Shown here piece by piece: positions 1 to 6,508 of a stretch of DNA of 15,570 bases. The notes under the pieces are model-generated. The model was not told the origin of the DNA and did no database searches. It saw nothing but the letters and a program-made list of their open reading frames with translations. The stretch lies in contig JASLXP010000333.1 in assembly GCA_030740295.1 (NCBI GenBank), positions 1-15,570 of the forward strand, written 5' to 3'. Made by a program: the position numbers and the translations under genes. The first letter of the stretch is position 1. Each line of letters starts with the position of its first letter. Source of the stretch: Planctomycetota bacterium. GTDB taxonomy: Bacteria > Planctomycetota > PUPC01 > JACPCR01.

Positions 1-739
1 GGAATGTGACCTGGTTATCTTTGATACCTTCTATCCAGAGAATCATCGAAATGGATGTTTTGCCGTTGAGCTTTCGAGTATCTCCCGGATCGCCTGCATA
101 GAGATAATTTGCGAGCGAGTTCTCTGAAGTATCTCTCTGAATCAATTCCACTCGCTGGCCGACTTTCAGCCCACCCGTGCTGCTCAGCTTCAGTCCAGTA
201 TCACCACGGCTGGCCTTCGCTTCGACCTTCGCCAATGTCGCTGACTGGAAAGATCCACTGAACTGAATCATCCCTCCCGACCAGGAATAGTTGCTGGTTC
301 GTCGTCCACCGGTGGTCTTGCCCCAATTGGGCTTGATGTCATTTAATGGTTTCGGGAAATAAAGGACTGTCTTGTCAGGGCCATCACCGCGAAGCACCGT
401 GCCGCCCGTGGTGATTCTGAGGATTCTTGTGATCAGGTATTTCCCGGCACTTATGTGGATCACTTTGCCTTTTGCTGCCGCAATCGCATCGATGAAAGCC
501 TGTGAATCATCGGTCTCGCCATCGCCTTTGGCTCCAAAGTCCTCCATCTTCAGGGCAGCTTCGCGATCCGGAATCGGCTGTTCGCCTGCGCGATAGCCCG
601 CGTACGAGAAGTCAGGTAAACGCCCGCCGGGCCGCCAGAGCTCTCCATTTTCTCCCCAGAGCTTAGACGTGATTCCCTCTCCAGACAGGGAGGTCAAGAC
701 AAACAGGACGACTGAACTCATAGCGTGAATGGTTTTCAT
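1..739 (-). CDS. Secreted pectate-lyase-superfamily (right-handed beta-helix) protein, 5' part only
   Basis: An open minus-strand frame of 246 codons starts at ATG 739-737 and runs off the left edge of the window, so the C-terminus and stop are missing. The N-terminus (MKTIHAMSSVVLFVLTSLSG) looks like a signal peptide, so the product is probably exported. A GENGELW..GGRLPDFSYAGY segment (residues 29-49) precedes the strongest signal, DFGAKGDGETDDSQAF (about 67-82). That is the typical opening of the Pectate_lyase_3 beta-helix domain, followed by short beta-strand/turn repeats (KVIHISAGKYLI, TTGGTVLRGDG). Members are polysaccharide lyases, glycosidases or non-catalytic beta-helix proteins, and the visible part does not identify the substrate. 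An in-frame ATG lies 15 bases upstream (754-752); neither start has a good ribosome-binding site, and I chose 739 for its lysine-containing signal peptide. It diverges from the DUF4838 gene at 919. Confidence 0.85.
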   Translation of the reverse strand, partial: MKTIHAMSSVVLFVLTSLSGEGITSKLWGENGELWRPGGRLPDFSYAGYRAGEQPIPDREAALKMEDFGAKGDGETDDSQAFIDAIAAAKGKVIHISAGKYLITRILRITTGGTVLRGDGPDKTVLYFPKPLNDIKPNWGKTTGGRRTSNYSWSGGMIQFSGSFQSATLAKVEAKASRGDTGLKLSSTGGLKVGQRVELIQRDTSENSLANYLYAGDPGDTRKLNGKTSISMILWIEGIKDNQVTF

Positions 740-918
740 TGGACCGGTTGTCATGTCAATGGAAGGTTGGCCGGGATTAAACGATCAAATGCGGCCTTTC
801 GCTGCCATGGCCTCTTCGAGTTGACGCAGGAGCCAACGGAGGAATCATGTTCGAAGGTTATGACGCTGCGATTTGAATCTACGATTGGGCAAAACATCCA
901 AACTCCAGGAACTCTCTT
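740..918. promoter_or_regulatory. Divergent intergenic region with one weak plus-strand promoter candidate
   Basis: This 179-bp spacer separates the divergent pectate-lyase-like gene (minus) and DUF4838 gene (plus), so it should carry promoters for both. On the plus strand TTGACG (821-826) is followed after 16 bases by AATCAT (843-848), a partial sigma-70 match: the -35 is good and the -10 is poor. No confident minus-strand promoter was seen; a TTGACA on that strand (759-754) is too close to the start codon. No operator or clear stem-loop stands out. A 65-residue open frame here (725-922) has no family signal and ignores the gene boundaries. Confidence 0.3.
907..911 (+). promoter_or_regulatory. 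Ribosome binding site of the first DUF4838 gene
   Basis: AGGAA lies 7 bases before ATG 919. It supports that start, which also gives a hydrophobic signal peptide. Confidence 0.55.
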
Positions 919-3294
919 ATGAGAACTTCGATCTTTTCAGCATTTCTCTGCTTCTGTCTTCATGGATCTGCCGATGTGACGATCGTCGAAGCTGGTAAAC
1001 CTAGCGCAACGATCGTCGCCGGTGAGAAACCAACACCCACAGAGAGATTTGCTGCGGAGGAGCTCCAGTGGCACATCGAAAAGATGACCGGCGCCAGACT
1101 GGATGTCGCTGAAAAACGCTCTGACGACCTCCTTCCAATTTACATAGGAAGAAGCGCATCCAGTGTAAAGATCGATGCACGGGAACTGCCCCCCGAGCAC
1201 TACCGCATCGTTGTCCAGACCGATTGGATTGCCATCGCTGGACGAGACAGTTCTTCCTCAGATCGTGTGGACGATCCACTCAGTATTGAAGTCGTTCAGC
1301 CGGGCACGTTGTTCGGGGTTTATCATCTCCTCGACCAGGTGCTCGGCGTTCGATGGCTGTGGCCGGGCGAAGAGGGGACATCTGTGCCACAACGGCGGAC
1401 CCTGACCATTCCAGCCATGAATGTCACTGACGGTCCGAAGCTCCTGCAACGACAATTGCGTCATCAGCGATCCAGGCGTCGCCGGCAGCGGACATTTGGA
1501 AAAACCGAAGGGATTGGTATGGCCGATGATGCAATCGCCAATCGTCTTGATAAGGAAGAACGGATCTGGCTTCGACGTCACCGAATGGGCCGCCGCGCGA
1601 GGTTTGCGTTCGGTCATGCTTTCACTCGCTGGTGGGGTAAGTACGGCAAGACGCATCCCGAGTACTTTGCCAAGCTGCCCAATCGTAAACAGCCCTTCCC
1701 CAACGCGGAACGGCCAAAGCTGTGTGTGAGTAATTCCGCGGTCACTGATCAGATCATTGCCGATTGGAAGGCGGGCGGTGGTACCTCTCATCTGGCCGCC
1801 TGCCCCAACGACAGCCGCGCTTACTGCACCTGCGCCAACTGCAGAAGCTGGGACCTGCCCGTGCAGACCACGCCTGACGATGTAGACCAGAGCGTGCTCA
1901 CTTACCGCTATGTGAAATTCTGGAACGTGCTCGCAAAGCAGGTGGCCGCTATCAATCCGGACGCACTGGTCTGCGGGTACGCCTACTCCAACTACCGCAG
2001 CCCGCCTGAGGGCGTAAAACTGGAACCAAACATGATCCTTGGCTACGTGGGCAGCATGGGCGAGGAGACGGAAGAGGAATGGACGAAATGGGCCGACGCG
2101 GGCGCAAGGCTTTACTTCCGTCCCAACTGGTTTCACTCCGGTCATAATGCGTTCTACATGCCGCTCAAAGAAGCTGGACGGTTTCTCAGGTATGCGCATC
2201 AGAACAGCATGCTCGGAACGGATTTCGACAGCTTGCTCGGCCATTACTCGACGCAGGGACCGTACTACTACCTCGTGGCCCGCCTGCACGCGCGCCCGGA
2301 CCTGTCCGTCGAATCCATCATTCAGGAATACTGCGACGGCTTTGGCCCCGCTTCGGAATTAATTCGTGAGTACATCGCTTACTGGGAAAAACACACCATC
2401 CGCTACCGCGAAGCCATCCGCGCAAACAGCGAGAAGTACCGTGGCGGATCGCGCTCGGCCGTACGCCTCATGCCGGAACTCTTTGATGACAGGACTCTCG
2501 GCAAAGCAGAAAAACTGTTGAAAGAAGCAGCGACGAAAATCAAAGAAGAACAACAGACCCTGATGCATCGGATCCAGTTTCTTCAAAAAGGCATCGAGCA
2601 CGTCCGCCTGACCAGAGACGCGGTCCGTTACGGTCATGATGTCGGGAGCGTGCGCGGGATTCGTGAGAACGCTCTTCGTGCAGTTAACGGAGCAAAAGCT
2701 CTGCGCAACTTTCGAAAATCCATCGAAAATACTTTTGTCGATTGGACTGAATACTCCGACTACAAGGAAATCTCACTCGGGGATTTCACCGGGCTTCGCC
2801 TCGCTTCAGTGATGGGCGATCGCCAGCCGATTCATGTGCTGCCCGGCGCCTGGCGTTTCAGGTTTGACCCGGAAAAGGTAGGCGAAAATGAAAAGTGGTT
2901 CGGCCAGAATTACAGCCCTCGCCGGGAGAAGTGGGACAAAGCGGTCGTCTATCGCTGGTGGGAGCGCAACAGCGTGGGCGAAAAGTGGAAAGAGAAGCAC
3001 GGTAAAGACTTCGATGGCATCGGCTGGTACCGCACCAGCTTCACTCCACCGAAGCTGCCGGAGGACAAACGCATCAAGCTTCTCTTTGGCGCGGTCGACG
3101 AAGCCTGCAAGGTATGGCTCAATGGCAAGCTCGCCGGAGAGCATCCTTACATTAATCCCGACGACTGGAAAACACCGTTCGAGTTCGACGTTACGGATTT
3201 CCTCGTGCAGGGAGAAAATCACATCACCGTCCGCGTGGAAGACAACGCCGGCATGGGCGGCATCTGGAAACTGGTCTGGCTTCTCGCTGAATGA
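919..3294 (+). CDS. Secreted DUF4838 protein with C-terminal galactose-binding-like domain (putative glycoside hydrolase)
   Basis: This 791-residue protein begins with a likely signal peptide (MRTSIFSAFLCFCLHGSA). Residues about 25-150 form the alpha/beta domain seen ahead of GH20/GH67-type catalytic domains (RFAAEELQWHIEKMTGA, IYIGRS). The DUF4838 body spans about 155-500; recognisable pieces are FAFGHAFTRWWGKYGKTHPEYF and the cysteine cluster C295-P-N-D298...C303-T-C305-A-N-C308, typical of the family. A helical stretch (about 525-580) follows. Residues about 640-791 (GAWRFRFDPE, GIGWYRTSF, VWLNGKLAGEH, GENHITVRVED) match the sugar-binding beta-sandwich of GH2-type enzymes. DUF4838 has no firmly established reaction; its resemblance to GH20/GH67 architectures suggests an exo-acting glycosidase or uronidase. 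An arginine-rich patch (about 180-235) is odd, but the frame stays consistent with the family on both sides. The asparagine synthetase follows 147 bp downstream on the same strand. Confidence 0.85.
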   Translation: MRTSIFSAFLCFCLHGSADVTIVEAGKPSATIVAGEKPTPTERFAAEELQWHIEKMTGARLDVAEKRSDDLLPIYIGRSASSVKIDARELPPEHYRIVVQTDWIAIAGRDSSSSDRVDDPLSIEVVQPGTLFGVYHLLDQVLGVRWLWPGEEGTSVPQRRTLTIPAMNVTDGPKLLQRQLRHQRSRRRRQRTFGKTEGIGMADDAIANRLDKEERIWLRRHRMGRRARFAFGHAFTRWWGKYGKTHPEYFAKLPNRKQPFPNAERPKLCVSNSAVTDQIIADWKAGGGTSHLAACPNDSRAYCTCANCRSWDLPVQTTPDDVDQSVLTYRYVKFWNVLAKQVAAINPDALVCGYAYSNYRSPPEGVKLEPNMILGYVGSMGEETEEEWTKWADAGARLYFRPNWFHSGHNAFYMPLKEAGRFLRYAHQNSMLGTDFDSLLGHYSTQGPYYYLVARLHARPDLSVESIIQEYCDGFGPASELIREYIAYWEKHTIRYREAIRANSEKYRGGSRSAVRLMPELFDDRTLGKAEKLLKEAATKIKEEQQTLMHRIQFLQKGIEHVRLTRDAVRYGHDVGSVRGIRENALRAVNGAKALRNFRKSIENTFVDWTEYSDYKEISLGDFTGLRLASVMGDRQPIHVLPGAWRFRFDPEKVGENEKWFGQNYSPRREKWDKAVVYRWWERNSVGEKWKEKHGKDFDGIGWYRTSFTPPKLPEDKRIKLLFGAVDEACKVWLNGKLAGEHPYINPDDWKTPFEFDVTDFLVQGENHITVRVEDNAGMGGIWKLVWLLAE

Positions 3295-3363
3295 GGTCTG
3301 CCCGCCTTGCATTGCAGCGGTACCGGCGGCCCATTAAAACAACTCTGTAGATTACCCCCTGCC

Positions 3364-3384
3364 GACAAGCCGACAAAGCTTGTC
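3364..3384 (+). terminator. Weak stem-loop between the DUF4838 gene and the asparagine synthetase
   Basis: GACAAGC (3364-3370) and GCTTGTC (3378-3384) form a perfect 7-bp stem with a 7-base loop, about 70 bases after the DUF4838 stop. No clear T-run follows (ACTTCTCTCCC), so it is a poor intrinsic terminator. It might act as a processing or pausing hairpin, or be chance. Confidence 0.25.
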
Positions 3385-3429
3385 ACTTCTCTCCCGACGT
3401 TTGCTCAGAGTCCTCTTTCTTCCGACTCC

Positions 3430-3433
3430 GAGG
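3430..3433 (+). promoter_or_regulatory. Ribosome binding site deciding the asparagine synthetase start
   Basis: GAGG ends 8 bases before ATG 3442. It supports the start that places cysteine at position 2, rather than the longer open frame from 3307, whose 45 extra residues have no family match. Confidence 0.6.
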
Positions 3434-3441
3434 CATGCGTC

Positions 3442-5451
3442 ATGTGCGGAATCAGCGGCTACGTTGTTCTTGATGGAGGCGCTACGCCCAACGAGAGAGC
3501 GTTGCATCGGATGAATGAAATGCTCGTCCATCGCGGCCCGGACGAGGCGGGGCATCATGCCTGCGCGCAGGTTGGGTTTGCCATGCGGCGGCTGAGCATC
3601 ATCGACGTCGAGGATGGCCACCAGCCTGTCTTCTCGCTGGGCGGGGAAGTGATGGTGGTATTCAATGGCGAGATCTACAACCACCTGGAGCTTCGGCGCG
3701 ATCTGGAAAAGAAGGGTCACTCATTTCAGTCGAACAGCGACTCAGAAATATTACCGGCCATGTATCTCCAGTACGGTGCGGACATGGTCGAACACCTGAA
3801 CGGTATGTTTGCCATCGCACTGTGGGACTTCCGTCGTAATCGCTGTTTTCTCTGGCGGGACCGGTTTGGTCAGAAGCCACTCTACACCACAGTCTGGCGA
3901 GGAGTCTTCTACTTTGCATCGGAAATTAAATCCCTGCTTGCTCTTCCGCGCTTTCCTCGGAATTTCGATATGGAGGCGATGCGGCAGTATCTGTTTCTCG
4001 GTCAGATTCTCTGCCCGAAAACGCCCTTTCACAGGATTCAGTCAGTGCCGCCCGCGAGCTGTCAGCGAATCTCGCCAGCAGGCATCTGTGCACCGACGCC
4101 TTACTGGGATATTTCCCTGACTGAAGGAAGTGACGCGAAGAAGAAGGGCTTTGGAGAATACAAAGAGGAGTTTGACGACCGCATCCAGAAGTCTGTGAAA
4201 CGACGACTTCAGAGCGATGTTCCGCTGGCGGCTACACTCAGTGGCGGGCTGGATTCATCGTCGATTCTTTTCTACGCATCAGAGCTGACGAATAAAGGTA
4301 CGGAAGCTTTCTGTATTACATTTGAGAGCGATGAGTGGCAGACCGATGAACTGAATGAGGCCGGATATCAGGAAGACGTGATTCGCAGGCTGCGCGTCCC
4401 CACCCATCGTCTGAATTTCTTTGAGAAGGAAAAGGAAATCGCAGACGAAATCGATAATGCCTACTGGACATACGAATTTCCTGACAGTGTCGTGCAGCAG
4501 GAGATCGTGTTCACACTGCTCGCACGAGAGATGTACCGAAACGGCTTCAAGGTCGGCCTCGGAGGAGAAGGCGCGGACGAGATGATGCAGGGCTATGAAT
4601 GGTACGATCCTCAATACGCCTACCTCCGGATGATCGGTAGTAATGGTGGTAGCCGGGACAGACTTGCCCCAAAGGCGGCGCAAATGCTGCGTGAAGAGGA
4701 ATGGTTCACTGAGCGTTTCGGGTATCCGAGCATTCTCTTTCAGGAGCAGTTGGAGTGGCGGCGGATTTCCCGGCTGTTTCGGTCGGCGGCGCTTCCTGCC
4801 CCTTTTGCCGATTGCTCCAGAGGTCTGGAGGACTCCGATCTCAGCAGCCAGATACCATCCAATCGGTTCTCGGAGCTGTCCGGCGTCACGCTTCTCCAAT
4901 ACGCAGACATCAAACTTCGACTTCCGAATTTCATTCTCAACGTGCAGGATAAGTTCACGATGTCCGCGTCAGTAGAGATGCGGAGCCCGTTCCTCGATCA
5001 CTCGTTTGCAGAGTGGCTCGTTTCGCTGCCCTCAGACGTGCATCGGTCTCGCGGCCGGGAGAAGTATCTGTTCAAACAGGTGATGAAGAACCGATTGCCC
5101 AGAAGCGTCACCCAACGGACAAAGCAGGGCTACACTGCCCCCTACCTGCAAAGCGAACACGATTACAACGCCGCCTATATCAGCAACCGGATGCGTAAAT
5201 CCGCCATCGAATCAGCGGGGATTTTCAGTATGGACTTCGTTCGCAAGCTGAGCTCAATCAAGAATGAAATCAACGGCGGCCCAGTCCCCACCCGTTGGCT
5301 GGCCAGCCGTGAGACGGGCATCAGCGTGCCGGACCTTTATCTGTCGCGAATCGCAGACGTGCAGGTGTTCGCTGATGTCTTCGGCGGGAGATTTCAGGAA
5401 TTCAGAAAGCAGCATCTGGCGGATACGGCACTTCGTGGGGAACCTGGCTAG
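3442..5451 (+). CDS. asnB: Asparagine synthetase (glutamine-hydrolysing)
   Basis: The 669-residue product converts aspartate, glutamine and ATP to asparagine, glutamate, AMP and PPi in the cytoplasm. The start at 3442 is fixed by the class II amidotransferase nucleophile Cys2 (MCGISGY), which must be exposed by methionine removal. The glutaminase domain (about 2-200) shows HRGPDEAG, RLSIIDVEDGHQP, FNGEIYN (74-80), SDSE with D100, and RDRFGQKPLY. The synthetase domain has the PP-loop SGGLDSS (267-273), GGEGADE (374-380) and SVEMRSPFLDH. Length and domain order are normal for bacterial AsnB proteins, and no key residue is missing. Such AsnB paralogues often sit in polysaccharide or surface-glycan clusters and may amidate something other than free aspartate, which the sequence cannot decide. 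It is on the same strand as the DUF4838 gene and convergent with the HEAT-nuclease gene. Confidence 0.93.
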   Translation: MCGISGYVVLDGGATPNERALHRMNEMLVHRGPDEAGHHACAQVGFAMRRLSIIDVEDGHQPVFSLGGEVMVVFNGEIYNHLELRRDLEKKGHSFQSNSDSEILPAMYLQYGADMVEHLNGMFAIALWDFRRNRCFLWRDRFGQKPLYTTVWRGVFYFASEIKSLLALPRFPRNFDMEAMRQYLFLGQILCPKTPFHRIQSVPPASCQRISPAGICAPTPYWDISLTEGSDAKKKGFGEYKEEFDDRIQKSVKRRLQSDVPLAATLSGGLDSSSILFYASELTNKGTEAFCITFESDEWQTDELNEAGYQEDVIRRLRVPTHRLNFFEKEKEIADEIDNAYWTYEFPDSVVQQEIVFTLLAREMYRNGFKVGLGGEGADEMMQGYEWYDPQYAYLRMIGSNGGSRDRLAPKAAQMLREEEWFTERFGYPSILFQEQLEWRRISRLFRSAALPAPFADCSRGLEDSDLSSQIPSNRFSELSGVTLLQYADIKLRLPNFILNVQDKFTMSASVEMRSPFLDHSFAEWLVSLPSDVHRSRGREKYLFKQVMKNRLPRSVTQRTKQGYTAPYLQSEHDYNAAYISNRMRKSAIESAGIFSMDFVRKLSSIKNEINGGPVPTRWLASRETGISVPDLYLSRIADVQVFADVFGGRFQEFRKQHLADTALRGEPG

Positions 5452-5479
5452 AGAGAGCCGGAGAGATTCCTTTGAGTCG

Positions 5480-5510
5480 GCCTGACTCCGCTTCGCTCCG
5501 CGACGGCCTC
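5480..5510. repeat. Left copy of a 31-bp direct repeat (single arm of the palindromic element)
   Basis: Thirty-one bases here are identical to 6413-6443, where the same sequence is the left arm and loop start of a perfect inverted repeat. Here no second arm follows, although GAGTC at 5474-5478 pairs with GACTC at 5484-5488. The copy overlaps the first two bases of the stop triplet of the convergent HEAT-nuclease gene (TGA on the minus strand, 5511-5509). Identity over 31 bases so close together is not chance; it is probably a half-copy of a dispersed REP-like palindrome. Confidence 0.85.
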
Positions 5511-6366
5511 AGTCTCTTCGTGGCCGGATGTACTTCTTCAGTTTTTCGTCGAGTTTTTCTCTCAGGGGCGGTTTGTCCTGAAAGCCCAGCGATATCAGCC
5601 GCTTGCCTTGCTGCTGGTAGATCTCTTGCTTTTTCAGCATACCAATTTTGAATTTCGCCGTGTCCATTCCCCAATACTCGATATAGACATCGAATTCCGG
5701 CAAATAAAAATCCGGCCGGATGGCATAGCCTTCGATGATCTGCATACGTTCGTCGTATCGGTAAGCGATATCACGACTCTTGAGGAAATCGGCAATGATG
5801 CGCTCGCCGTCTGATTGCACCAATTGTCCGCCATCGGTGGGGATGGTCTTGTTCAGCTCTACCTGCGTATCGAAATTGCGCCGCCGGAGATAGACCTCAT
5901 TGAAGCATGCGTCGCAATAAACCCGTTGAAATGCCCGCATTGACCGGGCGTACTCATCGGCATCTACGATCTGGTTGCACTTGAGGCAGCTCTGCCTGGA
6001 TTCCTCGATGGCGATTCGGCAGGCTTCCTGGATGGTGTCTATTGCTTTGGCTGCATCGCGGCGGTTGTAGTCTTTTTCGGACTGGTTCTCGGAAATGTCT
6101 TTCAGATCGGCCAGGGCAGACCTCGATGCTGCACCGTATGCAGAGAGCGCCTTTATAGCGTATTGGCGTACCTGGGCGTGGCTGTCGCGCAGGCGTGCCT
6201 GTAGAGGCGGGATCACATCGGCAGCGTTCGCCAGCCCCGCCAGCTTCCCCAGCGCAGACACCGCCATCCGGCGGACCTCTACTGCGGCTGATTGGTGCAT
6301 GCCGATGAGCTCCGGGACCGCAGAAAGGTCTCGAGCTTCGCCGAGCGCATGGGCACGCTTTGCCAA
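5509..6366 (-). CDS. HEAT-like repeat, zinc-binding and PD-(D/E)XK-like nuclease fusion protein
   Basis: From TTG 6366-6364 this gives 285 residues without a signal peptide. Residues 1-115 are HEAT-like helix pairs (AVPELIG, VRRMAVSALGKLAGL, VRQYAIKALSAYG). Residues 127-154 hold C127-x2-C130 and C151-x2-C154, a probable zinc site. Residues about 184-262 resemble the PD-(D/E)XK nuclease fold as seen in helicase-associated and Vsr-like proteins: SDGERIIADFL (E188), IRPDF (D219), VYIEYWG (E230), lysines 245-246, then RLISL. Role is inferred: DNA or RNA cleavage or binding, perhaps repair or defence. The start is uncertain: the frame reads upstream without a stop as ...KPYGQKTVKD, which still looks like coding sequence, and enters the palindrome at 6413 with no ATG or GTG. 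Rare ATT (6402-6400) or TTG are possible, or the 5' end was lost. It is convergent with asnB and lies between repeat copies. Confidence 0.7.
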   Translation of the reverse strand: MAKRAHALGEARDLSAVPELIGMHQSAAVEVRRMAVSALGKLAGLANAADVIPPLQARLRDSHAQVRQYAIKALSAYGAASRSALADLKDISENQSEKDYNRRDAAKAIDTIQEACRIAIEESRQSCLKCNQIVDADEYARSMRAFQRVYCDACFNEVYLRRRNFDTQVELNKTIPTDGGQLVQSDGERIIADFLKSRDIAYRYDERMQIIEGYAIRPDFYLPEFDVYIEYWGMDTAKFKIGMLKKQEIYQQQGKRLISLGFQDKPPLREKLDEKLKKYIRPRRD

Positions 6367-6370
6367 ATCC

Positions 6371-6402
6371 TTTACGGTTTTCTGTCCATAGGGTTTTATA
6401 AT
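6371..6402 (+). promoter_or_regulatory. Possible promoter for the large PcRGLX-like gene
   Basis: A perfect TATAAT lies at 6397-6402 on the plus strand. The upstream -35 is poor: TTTACG at 6371-6376 with an over-long 20-base spacer, or ACGGTT at 6374-6379 with 17. If used, transcription would begin around 6408-6412, immediately before the palindrome, so the leader would start with a 27-bp hairpin. It lies in or against the 5' end of the minus-strand HEAT-nuclease gene. The assignment rests on one hexamer and position. Confidence 0.3.
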
Positions 6403-6412
6403 CCTTGGCCAA

Positions 6413-6477
6413 GCCTGACTCCGCTTCGCTCCGCGACGGCCTCGCTGCTGCCGTCGCGGAGCGAAGCGGAGTCAGGC
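6413..6477. repeat. Perfect 27-bp inverted repeat (REP-like palindromic element)
   Basis: Arm 6413-6439 begins GCCTGACTCC and ends GCGACGG. It is exactly reverse-complementary to arm 6451-6477, with an 11-base loop (6440-6450, CCTCGCTGCTG). The left arm plus four further bases recurs at 5480-5510. No T-run follows on either side, so it is not a standard intrinsic terminator. It fits a REP/MITE-like dispersed palindrome, but no transposase is in the window. It occupies the spacer between the divergent HEAT-nuclease and PcRGLX-like genes, where it could form a very stable RNA hairpin in the leader of the latter. Confidence 0.92.
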
Positions 6478-6508
6478 ATCATAAGTGCTCTCTCCACAGG
6501 CGTCATCC

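Noticed and set aside
1430..1620. Possible frameshift in the first DUF4838 gene (arginine-rich patch)
   Set aside because: The main frame resumes family-typical sequence (EERIWLRRHRMGRRARFAFGHAF) without a stop, and the alternative frames show no better match.
1258..2289. 343-codon minus-strand open frame inside the first DUF4838 gene
   Set aside because: Shadow frame: histidine/valine/alanine-rich composition without motifs, opposite the conserved DUF4838 core.
5954..6412. 152-codon minus-strand open frame (TTG at 6412) overlapping the HEAT region in another frame
   Set aside because: After about 18 residues it becomes proline/arginine/cysteine-rich low-complexity sequence, while the other frame continues as HEAT-like repeats. 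A frameshift was considered but is not needed, because the HEAT frame itself is open upstream.
6413..6477. Palindrome as an intrinsic terminator
   Set aside because: The stem is strong but no T-run follows on either strand, and it sits between divergent 5' ends where no terminator is needed.
5480..6477. CRISPR array or IS element ends
   Set aside because: Only two spaced copies exist, without regular spacers. No transposase, no target-site duplication and no matching terminal inverted repeats around the segment were seen.
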